A DNA stretch of 64,000 nt from assembly GCF_900104355.1 (NCBI RefSeq), contig NZ_FNIY01000003.1:310001-374000 (forward strand). The letters are read 5' to 3'. Shown here piece by piece: positions 32,891 through 41,383 of this stretch. The stretch is from Phyllobacterium sp. OV277 (GTDB lineage Bacteria > Pseudomonadota > Alphaproteobacteria > Rhizobiales > Rhizobiaceae). Position 1 is the stretch's first letter. Each line of letters begins with the position of its first letter. The notes under the pieces were generated by a model. That model was not told the DNA's origin and ran no database searches. It saw only the letters and a list, made by a program, of their open reading frames with translations. The translations under genes and the position numbers were made by a program.

Positions 32891-33385
32891 TTAACCCGCC
32901 TTTTTCAGCGCATCCATGACGAGACAGGTTTCCGAACCATGGGCGACAAGCCTGCCGCTGCTGTCAAAAATCTTGCCTTCGGCGCTCGCTGTCCGGCTAC
33001 CGGAATGCAGCATAATACCTTCGCAGCGCAGATTACCCGTCGTTTCAAGCACGGAACGGACGAATGTCGTTTTCATTTCCAGTGTAGTATAGGTTTGTCC
33101 CGCCTTCAGCGTTGACTGCACCGCACAGCCCATGACCGTATCGATCAGCAGGGAAATCCATCCGCCATGGACGAAACCCATAGGATTATAGAACCGCTTT
33201 GATGGCCGTGCCTCAAACACGACCTTGCCCGTTTCGACCGAAATCGGCCAAAGATCGGTGGTTTCAGCAAATGGCGGTGCGGGATAGGTGCCATCCAGCA
33301 ATCCCTGCAGAAGATCGAGCCCCGAAAGCGTTGCGGCAATCTCGGGGGGAACCAGACCAAAAGTTGTATTGAGCATCTCGGACAT
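32891..33385 (-). CDS. PaaI-type thioesterase (hotdog fold)
   Basis: A 164-aa protein with the hotdog motif NPMGFVHGGWISLLIDTVMG (residues 67-86), in which HGG and the following Asp are the usual catalytic/oxyanion residues of the PaaI group. It should hydrolyse acyl-CoA or aryl-CoA thioesters. MSEMLNTT at 33385 is preferred; five codons upstream is an alternative. It is divergent from a TetR-family regulator across a 101-base gap, suggesting repression by it. Confidence 0.82.
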   Translation of the reverse strand: MSEMLNTTFGLVPPEIAATLSGLDLLQGLLDGTYPAPPFAETTDLWPISVETGKVVFEARPSKRFYNPMGFVHGGWISLLIDTVMGCAVQSTLKAGQTYTTLEMKTTFVRSVLETTGNLRCEGIMLHSGSRTASAEGKIFDSSGRLVAHGSETCLVMDALKKAG

Positions 33386-33433
33386 ATCTGGCTCCTGCAA
33401 TGGTTGCCTGCTTGTTGGATGGGCTTCATATTA

Positions 33434-33454
33434 TGACCATCATATGATATGTCA
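33434..33454. promoter_or_regulatory. Candidate TetR operator
   Basis: An imperfect palindrome around CATATGATATG with TGAC and GTCA ends lies between the divergent thioesterase and TetR genes. It is the only obvious dyad there. Confidence 0.45.
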
Positions 33455-33486
33455 ATCGCCATACAACGGGTAGACGAGGTAGGCTG

Positions 33487-34080
33487 ATGCGCTATTCCAA
33501 GGACCATAAAGCCGAGACACGCCAGCGCGTTGTAGAGGTTGCGTCAAAACGCTTCCGCAAGGATGGGATTGAAGCAACGGGTCTGGCTCGCCTGATGGCT
33601 GATGCGGAACTGACCCATGGCGGTTTTTACGCGCATTTTTCATCCAAGGAACAATTGGTGCAGGAGTCCATCACGGCGGCAGTGGATTCATCCCGGGATT
33701 ATCTGGTGCATGCGGTAAGAAGTGCGCGGGCGCGCGGTGCGGACGGGATGGAGGCTATCATACACGCCTATCTGCGCCCCGCGCATGTGAAGCACCCGGA
33801 GCTTGGCTGCGCCATTCCATCACTGGTTGCTGAGGTTGGCCGTCTCTCGATCGAGATACGCGAACGATTGGTCGAGATCGTCGATGCGCTTGTTGATCTG
33901 ATTGCGTCAGTATTGCCCAAACATCTTGAAAAAGAAGCGGCAACCCAGAGAAGTCGTGCGATATTGGCCTCCATGATCGGCACCCTGCAACTGGCAAGAC
34001 TGGTGACAGACGAGGAAACATCCGCGAATATTCTGGCTGCGGGTCGGCAAGCCGCTCTGGCACTGGCGCGGCAAGCCTGA
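33487..34080 (+). CDS. TetR-family transcriptional regulator
   Basis: A 197-aa protein with the N-terminal TetR HTH (GIEATGLARLMADAELTHGG, then FYAHFSSKEQLVQES) at residues 25-60. The C-terminal part is helical with IPSLVAEVGRLSIEIRERLV, like the AcrR/NemR group (C-terminal TetR_C domains binding electrophiles or acyl compounds). It probably represses the divergent thioesterase gene. A Cys at residue 106 (PELGCAIPSL) sits where NemR-type proteins sense electrophiles. Confidence 0.85.
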   Translation: MRYSKDHKAETRQRVVEVASKRFRKDGIEATGLARLMADAELTHGGFYAHFSSKEQLVQESITAAVDSSRDYLVHAVRSARARGADGMEAIIHAYLRPAHVKHPELGCAIPSLVAEVGRLSIEIRERLVEIVDALVDLIASVLPKHLEKEAATQRSRAILASMIGTLQLARLVTDEETSANILAAGRQAALALARQA

Positions 34081-34202
34081 TCCTGATGATCGACTAGCAA
34101 GCTATTCGCCTTGCGAAGACATATTGTTTCATTATCATTCCGAACAAACGCGCAGGCATGGCCAGAGGCCAATGCCCAATGAGAGATATGACTGGAGCTA
34201 CC

Positions 34203-34847
34203 ATGTATAGGCCACCTGCATTTCGCGAAGATCGTCTTAACGTCATGCACGATCTGATCCGCAAGCACCCGCTGGCTATGCTGGTGACGGGCGGCGAGCA
34301 CGGGTTGATGGCCAACCTCATTCCGTTTGAAATCGACCCGGATGGCTCGCCAAACGGGACGCTTCGGGCCCATCTCGCCAAAGCCAATGAGCAGGTTGCG
34401 GCCCTGCAGGCGGGTGCGGAAGCCATGATCATCTTTCAGGGACCGAACACCTATGTGACGCCCTCGTGGTATGCGACGAAGCGCGAACACGGCAAGGTTG
34501 TCCCTACCTGGAATTATGTGGTTGTGCAGGCATGGGGAACCCCGCACGTCGAAGATGGCGCGGAGTGGCTGCGCCGCCAGATCGGCAGCCTGACACGTAC
34601 ACAGGAGGCGGGCCGCGCGCAACCATGGGCGGTCGAGGACGCGCCTGAGAATTTCATCGCCGGGCAGATCAAGGGTATTATCGGCATTGAAATCCCCATC
34701 TCGCGCATTGAAGGCAAATGGAAGGTCAGCCAGAACAGAGGCGAAGCGGACAGAACAGGCGTGGCTGATGGCCTGCGGCAGGAAGGTCCGGAAGCCGAGG
34801 CCATGGCGCGGATTGTCGATGAACGGGGGAAGCTCGGCGGCAATTAA
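34203..34847 (+). CDS. PaiB-like FMN-binding regulator
   Basis: A 214-aa protein beginning MYRPPAFREDRLNVMHDLIR with LMANLIPFEIDP, FQGPNTYVTPSWYATKREHG and VPTWNYVVVQAWGTP; these are typical PaiB motifs, a split-barrel FMN-binding fold annotated as a transcription regulator. TGGAGC precedes the ATG. Function in this species is unknown. Confidence 0.8.
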   Translation: MYRPPAFREDRLNVMHDLIRKHPLAMLVTGGEHGLMANLIPFEIDPDGSPNGTLRAHLAKANEQVAALQAGAEAMIIFQGPNTYVTPSWYATKREHGKVVPTWNYVVVQAWGTPHVEDGAEWLRRQIGSLTRTQEAGRAQPWAVEDAPENFIAGQIKGIIGIEIPISRIEGKWKVSQNRGEADRTGVADGLRQEGPEAEAMARIVDERGKLGGN

Positions 34848-34874
34848 GCAAGCGACCAAACAGGAGGGGATATG

Positions 34875-35504
34875 ATGCGCAGCGCTTTACTGACTGGATT
34901 CATGTGCCTTGCGGCGATATCCACGCAATCTGCGTGGGCAGAGAACAGCAAGGGATTTCAACTCACCATTGATGGCAAACAGACCGGTATCAATGTTGGT
35001 GAGACCGTGACCGTCACAACCGGCGACGGCAAGGAAATAAAGGTAGCGCTGGAGCGTTCAAAATTTGCGACAGCCTCGGGCGCATTGTTCTCTTTCGATC
35101 ATCCGGGTGATCTTAATCCCGCGAAAACCGAAATCAGCCGGGGCATCACACAATATTTCCTGACGTCCGCCACCGGGACATCGGTTATCGTGCAGGAATA
35201 TGACCGTTCGGATGCGGATTCCATCGCGTCCCGGATGATCAAGGGATTCACCAATGATGACCGAAAGGCCGGAGCCAAGATCAAAGAAACACCAACCGAG
35301 CGCAAACTTGAATCGGGCAAAACCCTTAAAGGCATGAAAGCGGTGATCGGAAGAAAATCCACCCATCTCATCAGAGAGGCATTCTCCACCGTTAATGGCA
35401 ACAAAGGCATCGTCATCCTGACACGTTTCAATGAGGATAACAGCCCCGCGGAAGAACGTGCAGTCATCGACACATTCTGGAAAAGCCTGAAGATCAATCT
35501 GTAA
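34875..35504 (+). CDS. Secreted hypothetical protein
   Basis: A 209-aa protein with an N-terminal signal peptide (MRSALLTGFMCLAAISTQSA-WA, cut likely after WAE region near residue 22). The mature part has alternating beta strands (VTVTTGDGKEIKVALERSKF; YFLTSATGTSVIVQEYDRSD) and no recognised catalytic motif. The AGGAGG site is 7 bases before the second ATG, which is chosen. Probably periplasmic. Confidence 0.72.
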   Translation: MRSALLTGFMCLAAISTQSAWAENSKGFQLTIDGKQTGINVGETVTVTTGDGKEIKVALERSKFATASGALFSFDHPGDLNPAKTEISRGITQYFLTSATGTSVIVQEYDRSDADSIASRMIKGFTNDDRKAGAKIKETPTERKLESGKTLKGMKAVIGRKSTHLIREAFSTVNGNKGIVILTRFNEDNSPAEERAVIDTFWKSLKINL

Positions 35505-35510
35505 TTGCAC

Positions 35511-35578
35511 TTATGCCGCTATCGATGCCAGCTCGATACGATTGCGGCCAAAGCGCTTGGCCCGGTAAAGCGCGGTAT
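35511..35578 (-). pseudogene. 3' remnant of a diguanylate cyclase gene
   Basis: Reading the minus strand, ALYRAKRFGRNRIELASIAA then stop is the C-terminus of a GGDEF domain, matching the end of the cyclase at 38537-39640 (ALYRAKRLGRNRIELASIAA). The DNA 35515-35578 matches 38541-38604 at 62 of 64 bases. Nothing of the domain remains upstream, so it is a duplicated tail, not a gene. Confidence 0.82.
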
Positions 35579-35631
35579 TTGCCGGTTCGCAAAGACCGCC
35601 CCTTACGGGGTAGAGAAAATGGCGGCTCAAT

Positions 35632-36792
35632 TCAGGCTGAAAGCCGCCGTTCGACAATTCGCGCGAGAAGGCTGGCACCCACCGGAAGAACGCCTTCATC
35701 GAGGACAAAACCCGGATTGTGAACCGGAATGTTTCCGCCATGCCCAATCGTCCCGTAAACGCCCGGCCGCAGATGGAGCATCTCGGCGAAATCCTCGCTG
35801 GCCATTCCGGGCTGTTCTTTCAGATAGACATTTTCCGCACCGACAATGTCGCGGGCTGCTTGTGCAAATCCCTCGACAAGCGCGTCCGTGTTGACCAAAA
35901 CGTCCGTAAGGTTGCGAATATCCACATCGATTGTCACATCAAAACTCGCAGCAAGCCCGGCAGCAATGGTGCGCATGCGCTCATGGACAATTTTTTGCAC
36001 CTCTCGATCCAGATACCGAATAGTACCTGATATCCTCGCCTCCTGCGGAATGACATTATAAGCAGTGCCGGAGTGAATTTGCGTAACGGAAAGCACCGCC
36101 GCTTTCAACGGCTGTATATTGCGGCTGACAATGGATTGCAGCGCCTGTACCAATGCAGTCGCGACAATGATGGGGTCCTTACAGGCCTCAGGTTTTGCAC
36201 CGTGTCCCCCACAACCATGAATATACATATCAAAACGATCACTGCCTGCCATCGCCGGTCCCGGTTTAATACCGATTTTATAGGGTTCATCAGCCGGGGC
36301 ATTGTGAACGAAATAAATCTCATCGCAGGGAAAGCGTTCGAATAACCCGTCCTCAATCATGGCGCGGGCACCACCCAAACCTTCCTCAGCCGGTTGAAAG
36401 ATGAAAACAGCTGTACCGGCAAAGCCGCGATTTTCCGCAAGATAACGCGCCGCGCCGAGCAACATTGTGGTGTGTCCGTCATGTCCACAGCCGTGGAAGC
36501 GGCCCGGTATACTCGAACTATAGGCAAGGTTGGTCTGTTCTTCCATCGGCAGAGCATCCATATCAGCTCTGAGGCCGATCGACCTGCCACTGCCTTTGGT
36601 GCCTTTCAGAACACCGACAACACCGGTTTTGCCAATTTCGGTATGAACCTCGATCCCCCAGCCAGCCAGCTTTGCAGCAACGATTCCAGCAGTTCGCACC
36701 TCTTCGAACCCAATTTCGGGATGCTGATGAATATCGCGGCGAATAGCGATAAGTTCTTCTTTGTATGCGTTGATTTTTTCCAGAACAGTCAT
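35632..36792 (-). CDS. M20-family amidohydrolase (hippurate hydrolase-like)
   Basis: A 386-aa metal-dependent peptidase. Motifs HQHPEIGFEE, FHGCGHDGHTTMLLGAA, FQPAEEG and ASEDFAEML are those of the M20D group that cleaves N-acyl amino acids and similar amides; Cys and His of HGCGHD bind metal. AAAGGGA precedes ATG 36792. It lies downstream of an MHS-type transporter on the same strand, and both are probably taken up and degraded as one pathway. Substrate unknown. Confidence 0.85.
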   Translation of the reverse strand: MTVLEKINAYKEELIAIRRDIHQHPEIGFEEVRTAGIVAAKLAGWGIEVHTEIGKTGVVGVLKGTKGSGRSIGLRADMDALPMEEQTNLAYSSSIPGRFHGCGHDGHTTMLLGAARYLAENRGFAGTAVFIFQPAEEGLGGARAMIEDGLFERFPCDEIYFVHNAPADEPYKIGIKPGPAMAGSDRFDMYIHGCGGHGAKPEACKDPIIVATALVQALQSIVSRNIQPLKAAVLSVTQIHSGTAYNVIPQEARISGTIRYLDREVQKIVHERMRTIAAGLAASFDVTIDVDIRNLTDVLVNTDALVEGFAQAARDIVGAENVYLKEQPGMASEDFAEMLHLRPGVYGTIGHGGNIPVHNPGFVLDEGVLPVGASLLARIVERRLSA

Positions 36793-36859
36793 TTCAATCC
36801 CTTTACGGTAGAGTGCCTTTGAGATGCCCAGTGCGCTTTGATCACGATGGGCACGACCT

Positions 36860-38215
36860 TTAAACGCCAGCAGCAACCGGCACACCTGCGTTCACTTTTT
36901 CCGTATGGGAGGTTTTATCCAAACTGGGCTCATCAGGTACAAAACGCACAAGCCAAAGGCCGACCATGCCGACACAACACATTGCGACAATGTACCAAAT
37001 CCATGAGAGCTTATCACCAGTCGTATTGATGATTGTTGTAAAGACAAGCTGTGCCGTGCCGCCGAACAGCGTGACACCCAAGGCATAGGACGTCGATAAG
37101 CCGACAGTGCGCACAGACACAGGGAATGCTCTGGCTGAAATACCAGAGGCTGCGCCGGTTGCCGTCGAGTAGATCGCCATCAGAAAACCGAAACCCGCAA
37201 TCAATGCGACTGGCGAATCCATTGATAGAATAAAGTGCATGACGGGATAGAGCAGAATAACGAAAATTATACGTGCGGTGAAGACAACAGTTTTAATGTC
37301 AAAGCGGTCACTCAACATACCGCCGACGATTGCAAACACGACCCCTACAGCTCCCACGGTGAAGGTAACTGCCATTGCAACTGACTGGGAGAAACCAAGT
37401 GAAGTAATGGCAAAAGTTGTACCGAAAAGGAAGAAGTAGGTGGATACCGTCGCGCTTGCGGTCATCATGATGCATATCAGAATTGTCCGCCAATGTTGTT
37501 TGAAAACAGTCGACAAAACAGTCGACATGCTATCAAGCGATTGCTCGGGATCGAGTGTTTCCTCAAGGCTCCGGCGAATATAAAAACCGATGGGCGCAAT
37601 CAGAACTCCAATTAAAAAAGGCACACGCCAGGCCCATTCCTCCGTCGCACCGGCAGGGAGCGTTGTTGCAAGAACAATACCGACCGTGCCCGACAGCAAC
37701 GACCCCATAAACTGACTGGAAGCTTGCCAGCTTGCCGCGAAACCTCGACGTCCGCGTGCGGCGCTTTCAATCAGAAAAGCCGTAACCGGGCCCATTTCAC
37801 CACCGGTAGAGAAGCCCTGGATCAGACGGGCGACAATCAGGAGCACCGGTGCCGCATAGCCGATTTGCTGGAAGGTGGGCAGCAGCCCGATCATTCCGCT
37901 TCCCAAAGCCATCATCAGGATGGTCATCGTCATTGCTGGCTTGCGGCCGTAGCGGTCGGCGTAAGCCCCCATCACAATGGCGCCAAGCGGACGAGCGACA
38001 AACCCGACGCCAAATGTTGCAACCGAAAGTAACAGACTGATACTGGGATCTGTCGATGGAAAGAACACATGTCCAAGAGCAACAGCGAAGGCCGCATAGA
38101 CCCCGAAATCATAGAACTCCATGGCATTGCCAAGCACGGCTGCTATGATGCTTTTGGTTTGATTGTTATGTGGACGCCCTGATTTGGGTTTTTGGGCAGC
38201 AAAAGCGTTTGTCAT
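36860..38215 (-). CDS. MHS-type major facilitator transporter
   Basis: A 451-aa membrane protein with 12 hydrophobic segments. AVLGNAMEFYDFGVYAAFAV and ADRYGRKPAMTMTILMMALG (loop 2-3 MFS motif) and GGEMGPVTAFLIESAARGRRG are marks of the metabolite:proton symporter (MHS) family, which includes ProP, ShiA and KgtP. It probably brings in the substrate of the M20 hydrolase encoded 67 bases downstream. Confidence 0.87.
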   Translation of the reverse strand: MTNAFAAQKPKSGRPHNNQTKSIIAAVLGNAMEFYDFGVYAAFAVALGHVFFPSTDPSISLLLSVATFGVGFVARPLGAIVMGAYADRYGRKPAMTMTILMMALGSGMIGLLPTFQQIGYAAPVLLIVARLIQGFSTGGEMGPVTAFLIESAARGRRGFAASWQASSQFMGSLLSGTVGIVLATTLPAGATEEWAWRVPFLIGVLIAPIGFYIRRSLEETLDPEQSLDSMSTVLSTVFKQHWRTILICIMMTASATVSTYFFLFGTTFAITSLGFSQSVAMAVTFTVGAVGVVFAIVGGMLSDRFDIKTVVFTARIIFVILLYPVMHFILSMDSPVALIAGFGFLMAIYSTATGAASGISARAFPVSVRTVGLSTSYALGVTLFGGTAQLVFTTIINTTGDKLSWIWYIVAMCCVGMVGLWLVRFVPDEPSLDKTSHTEKVNAGVPVAAGV

Positions 38216-38536
38216 AGTTCCCCTTTATTATTTTGATTATGTTTTGGCAGATGAAAATTGATTGAGTTCGAATGATGCAGGACCGATGATTTTTCGGTTT
38301 ATCCGGATAGTTTTGCCGAATCCAATGCGAAAAAATGCAGATATTTCAGGATGTTAACAAGCGATAAATATCAAGCTGGCTTCATCGGATTGATGTAACC
38401 GGCAAACTATGTTCGATTATTAGAGGAATATTTTTGAGCCCTCTATAAGCAATTGGTATGAGGGGTATTGCAACGACACGGGCGCGCAGTTCTGGTGCGC
38501 TGCGGGACGAGCTTTGCTCTCGCCCCGTGCGTGATG
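38216..38536. other. Intergenic region upstream of the MHS transporter
   Basis: About 320 bases, AT-rich near the transporter. A short dyad (GACGAG-CTTTG-CTCTCG) near 38,507 may end cyclase transcription from the right. No gene is seen. Confidence 0.4.
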
Positions 38537-39640
38537 CTAAGCCGCTATCGATGCCAGTTCGATACGATTGCGGCCAAGGCGCTTGGCCCGGTAAAGCGCG
38601 GTATCCGCTTCTTCGATAAGGTCCGTCAGCGACTGGTGCTGCGAGGTGAAGGTCGAAACACCGGCGCTGACAGTCACATGCGCTTGCGTGCGCCCGAAAT
38701 CGAAGAAGGTTTCGTTGACCCGCCGCCGGATTGCTTCGGCCATGGCCATGGCTTCTTCGGCGTCAGCCGTGGGCATCAGGATCGCAATCTCCTCGCCGCC
38801 ATAACGGGCAACGAGATCTGATTTGCGCACCAGCGAGCGGATGATGGTGGAGATTTCGACCAGCACCAGATCGCCATTGGAATGGCCCCAATGATCATTG
38901 ATGCTCTTGAACGAGTCGATATCGATCATGACAAGCGAAAAGACATCGCCGCCCGTTGAAGCCGCCTTGCGGAATGTGCGGCGCGCAACCCTGTCGAACA
39001 GCCTGCGGTTGGCAAGATTGGTCAAAGGATCGGTGTGAGCGTCCACCTCCAATATTTTCACGCGATCAACCCGCAGGCGCTCACGATGCAGGAACATCGA
39101 GATGAGAATGATCCCTGTGACACTCAGCGTCAGCATTGGCAGGGCGATACGCTGGAAAATCGGCAGCGCCTGTTCGAATGGCAGGACAAAGATGCTCAGC
39201 GTGTAGAGCGGAACAGTCAGACCAAGGATAATGAAGTGCTTCCAGGAATAGTTTTTTGGCCGGTAGACCTGCGTAAAGATCAGGCTGATCAGACCGATAA
39301 TCACAATGCCGACAACACCCGCATAAACACCATTGCCCCCGATGAGGATGCGGGAAATAATCGTTAAAGTTGTAGAGACCAGCACTGCAACCACGCCGCC
39401 AAATGGCGCGCTGAGCGCAAGCAGAATGGAACGGGCATCGACAATAATACCTTGGTCGACAATAACGGGATCAAGCATGGAGATAACGGCCGAACAGCCG
39501 AACAACAGCCCCACCATGAAACTACGTGTCACCGGGGTGTGAAAGCCGCGAATAATCGAGCCATAGGCCATGCTGACCAGCGCTACCAGGCCAAGACGGT
39601 GGACGAGATCCGCGACGATGGGGAAATATTCAGTGTACAA
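38537..39640 (-). CDS. Membrane-bound diguanylate cyclase
   Basis: A 367-aa protein. Residues 1-190 hold six hydrophobic helices with SMAYGSIIRGFHTPVTRSFM near the start (5TM-LYT-like sensor). The C-terminal GGDEF domain (200-367) has the active-site motif as GGEEI with a full I-site (RKSD, five residues before it), so it should make cyclic di-GMP and be product-inhibited. A TTG start is used, with GAGG 8 bases upstream. Its last 64 bp are duplicated at 35515-35578. Confidence 0.88.
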   Translation of the reverse strand: MYTEYFPIVADLVHRLGLVALVSMAYGSIIRGFHTPVTRSFMVGLLFGCSAVISMLDPVIVDQGIIVDARSILLALSAPFGGVVAVLVSTTLTIISRILIGGNGVYAGVVGIVIIGLISLIFTQVYRPKNYSWKHFIILGLTVPLYTLSIFVLPFEQALPIFQRIALPMLTLSVTGIILISMFLHRERLRVDRVKILEVDAHTDPLTNLANRRLFDRVARRTFRKAASTGGDVFSLVMIDIDSFKSINDHWGHSNGDLVLVEISTIIRSLVRKSDLVARYGGEEIAILMPTADAEEAMAMAEAIRRRVNETFFDFGRTQAHVTVSAGVSTFTSQHQSLTDLIEEADTALYRAKRLGRNRIELASIAA

Positions 39641-39953
39641 TTACCAACCTCAATTCCACTCCCTACGACTATAGCTTTGCCGGGCTAATTTCGTACGAAG
39701 GACATCCGTAAAAATTGAACTACCCGATGATCTAACACAAATATTCTACCACAGGTTGTATTTTTTGATGATTCCTGAAGTCAGTTTTTCAAATATGAAT
39801 TTCCATGGGAACGATATCGAGGGCTATCGGGAGCAGAAATCGCAACAAGTTTGGTATGCGGTTTCAAATCCGGCGCCATTTTTGAAACGAACATTCTGTC
39901 GGGTTGATCTGTCAGCGCCTAGACTGATCTCCATTCTTGAAAGGATCAAGGCC
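39641..39953. other. Intergenic region between cyclase and small protein gene
   Basis: About 310 bases. Upstream in-frame codons of the 64-aa gene continue into it, but no ribosome-binding site supports a longer form. Divergent promoters must lie here; none is clear. Confidence 0.4.
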
Positions 39954-40148
39954 ATGCTGGCATATCAGGCTGATATCATCGACCTCAAGGCCTACAGGCA
40001 GGCGAAAGCCGATGCCCAGCGGAGCGAGCAGCAAAAGCCTCAACAGCTCATGTCCTATCCGATGGTTTCCTTTGCCTGGATTGCCATGCCTGTCTCGTTC
40101 GTCCCCGTCGTCTTTTATAGCCCGGTTGCCGGTGAGGCGCATTCTTGA
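39954..40148 (+). CDS. Small protein upstream of the XRE-cupin regulator (64 aa)
   Basis: A 64-aa protein starting MLAYQADIIDLKAYRQAKAD with AAGGATCAAGG just before it. A charged N-terminal helix is followed by one hydrophobic segment (MVSFAWIAMPVSFVPVVFYS). Its stop overlaps the regulator start (TTGA), so the two are coupled. Unrecognised; possibly a membrane-anchored partner of the regulator. Confidence 0.55.
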   Translation: MLAYQADIIDLKAYRQAKADAQRSEQQKPQQLMSYPMVSFAWIAMPVSFVPVVFYSPVAGEAHS

Positions 40149-40777
40149 CGACACTTGCTCTGGACGAGAATTTTCAATCGGCTGCTTATAGCGAGAACAA
40201 CGACGCGGCCAATGACTTGCCCGCAATTCTCGGGCGCAACCTGCGCCGGTTGCGGACACGGCAGGGCCACTCGCTGGAGCGGCTGGCAAAACTGGCCGGT
40301 GTGAGCCGGGCAATGCTCAGCCAGATTGAAACGGGCAAAAGCGCTCCGACCGTCAATATACTGTGGAAGATTGCAACGGCACTCGGCGTTCCCTTCGCCA
40401 CATTGCTCGACAGTCAGCGCGTGCAAGGCACCATTATCCTGCGGCGCGACAAAGCCAAGATTCTCGGCCTTGCCGATGGGCGGTTTACCTCGCGCGCGCT
40501 GTTCCCCTTCGATGGCGAACGCAAGGTCGAGTTCTATGAACTCCGGATTGGTCCCGGCCATGTGGAGCGGGCGGAGGCTCATGCGCCGGGTACAATCGAG
40601 AACCTCATTCTGGTCAGGGGCCGGATCGAGATCAGGACCGGTCAGGAACCGGCCAATACACTCGAAGAAGGCGATGCCATGCTGTTTGAGGCAGATGTAC
40701 CGCACAGCTACCGCAATTTGACCGACAGCGAGGCAGTCATCTATCTCGTCATGACCTATGTCGAAACTGTAGGCTGA
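40145..40777 (+). CDS. XRE-family regulator with cupin domain
   Basis: A 210-aa protein with an N-terminal HTH (residues 38-65: GHSLERLAKLAGVSRAMLSQ, IETGKSAPTVNILWKI) and a C-terminal cupin (GPGHVERAEAHAPGTIENLI, VRGRIEI and LEEGDAMLFEADVPHSYRN). This is the class of small-molecule-sensing repressors of catabolic and amine pathways. The start is TTG 40145. The HTH of this class (SutR/PuuR-like) fits general metabolite control. A hairpin follows the stop. Confidence 0.85.
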   Translation: MTTLALDENFQSAAYSENNDAANDLPAILGRNLRRLRTRQGHSLERLAKLAGVSRAMLSQIETGKSAPTVNILWKIATALGVPFATLLDSQRVQGTIILRRDKAKILGLADGRFTSRALFPFDGERKVEFYELRIGPGHVERAEAHAPGTIENLILVRGRIEIRTGQEPANTLEEGDAMLFEADVPHSYRNLTDSEAVIYLVMTYVETVG

Positions 40778-40786
40778 AACAGGAAA

Positions 40787-40805
40787 GAGCCGGCAGTGCC
40801 GGCTC
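40787..40805 (+). terminator. Hairpin after the XRE-cupin gene
   Basis: GAGCCGGC-AGT-GCCGGCTC forms an 8-bp hairpin 10 bases after the stop, extended by AGG/CCT. There is no good T-run, so it may be a weak or bidirectional terminator facing the convergent Met-rich gene. Confidence 0.55.
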
Positions 40806-40835
40806 CTGTCAAACGTGCCTGTGGCGAGCTACAGC

Positions 40836-41198
40836 TCAACCCATCTTGCACATCATCATTGGCATACCGCCACACGACATCATCATGGGCATGCCCATGT
40901 TCATCATCGCGGTCATACGGTCACAGCAATCCTTCATCATTTCCATCGACATGCCTTCCATTGGCATCATTTCGCAGACCATGCCCGTTGGCGTCATCTT
41001 GCAAGTCATGGTGCACATCATCATGGGCATGGCCATCATTCCACCCATCATAGGCATCTGCATTGGCATCATGCCGTTCATCATTGGCATCTGCATTGGC
41101 ATCATTCCGCCCATCATCGGCATCTGCATGGGCATCATGTTGTTCATCATTGGCATCATATTGTTCATCATCGGCATCTGCATGGCAGGGTTCATCAC
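40836..41198 (-). CDS. Extremely methionine-rich small protein
   Basis: A 120-aa protein of which 57 residues (48%) are Met, with Pro, Gly, Asn and Gln between them and seven Cys in the second half. The N-terminal 55 residues are imperfect repeats of MPMQMPMMGGMM / MPMMNNMM. GGAGA sits 6 bases before the ATG on the minus strand, which argues for this reading and against the His-rich frames opposite. Met and Cys clusters bind copper(I) or silver(I), so a copper buffer or sink is likely, but no known family is identified. It has no signal peptide. Confidence 0.68.
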   Translation of the reverse strand: MMNPAMQMPMMNNMMPMMNNMMPMQMPMMGGMMPMQMPMMNGMMPMQMPMMGGMMAMPMMMCTMTCKMTPTGMVCEMMPMEGMSMEMMKDCCDRMTAMMNMGMPMMMSCGGMPMMMCKMG

Positions 41199-41383
41199 AC
41201 TCTCCGGAAACTTTGTCGACGGCGCCTGATTGCCACCGTTGGCGTGGCTCTAAACCCGGACTTGCTGCGCTGCAATACGGATATGGACCGGCGCCGCTGT
41301 TTCCTCCGCGCTCGCGAACAGGCTGTTCACGAAAGCAGATAATCCCCGTATTTCCTGATGTTTTGTGAACAAGCCGAGGTAAT

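Noticed and set aside
33768-34859. 363-codon open frame on the minus strand across the TetR and PaiB-like genes
   Set aside because: It runs antisense through two clear families, has no domain pattern and ends inside TetR; a by-product of high-GC codon use.
35511-35747. 78-codon frame ending in the cyclase tail
   Set aside because: Only the last ~22 codons are GGDEF-derived; the rest is antisense to the M20 gene end.
40815-41342. His-rich reading frame (many HHH runs) and an Ile/Met-rich frame on the plus strand
   Set aside because: They are the complement of the Met-rich repeat (ATG/CAT reading); the minus strand has the GGAGA ribosome-binding site and a well-placed ATG, the plus frames do not.
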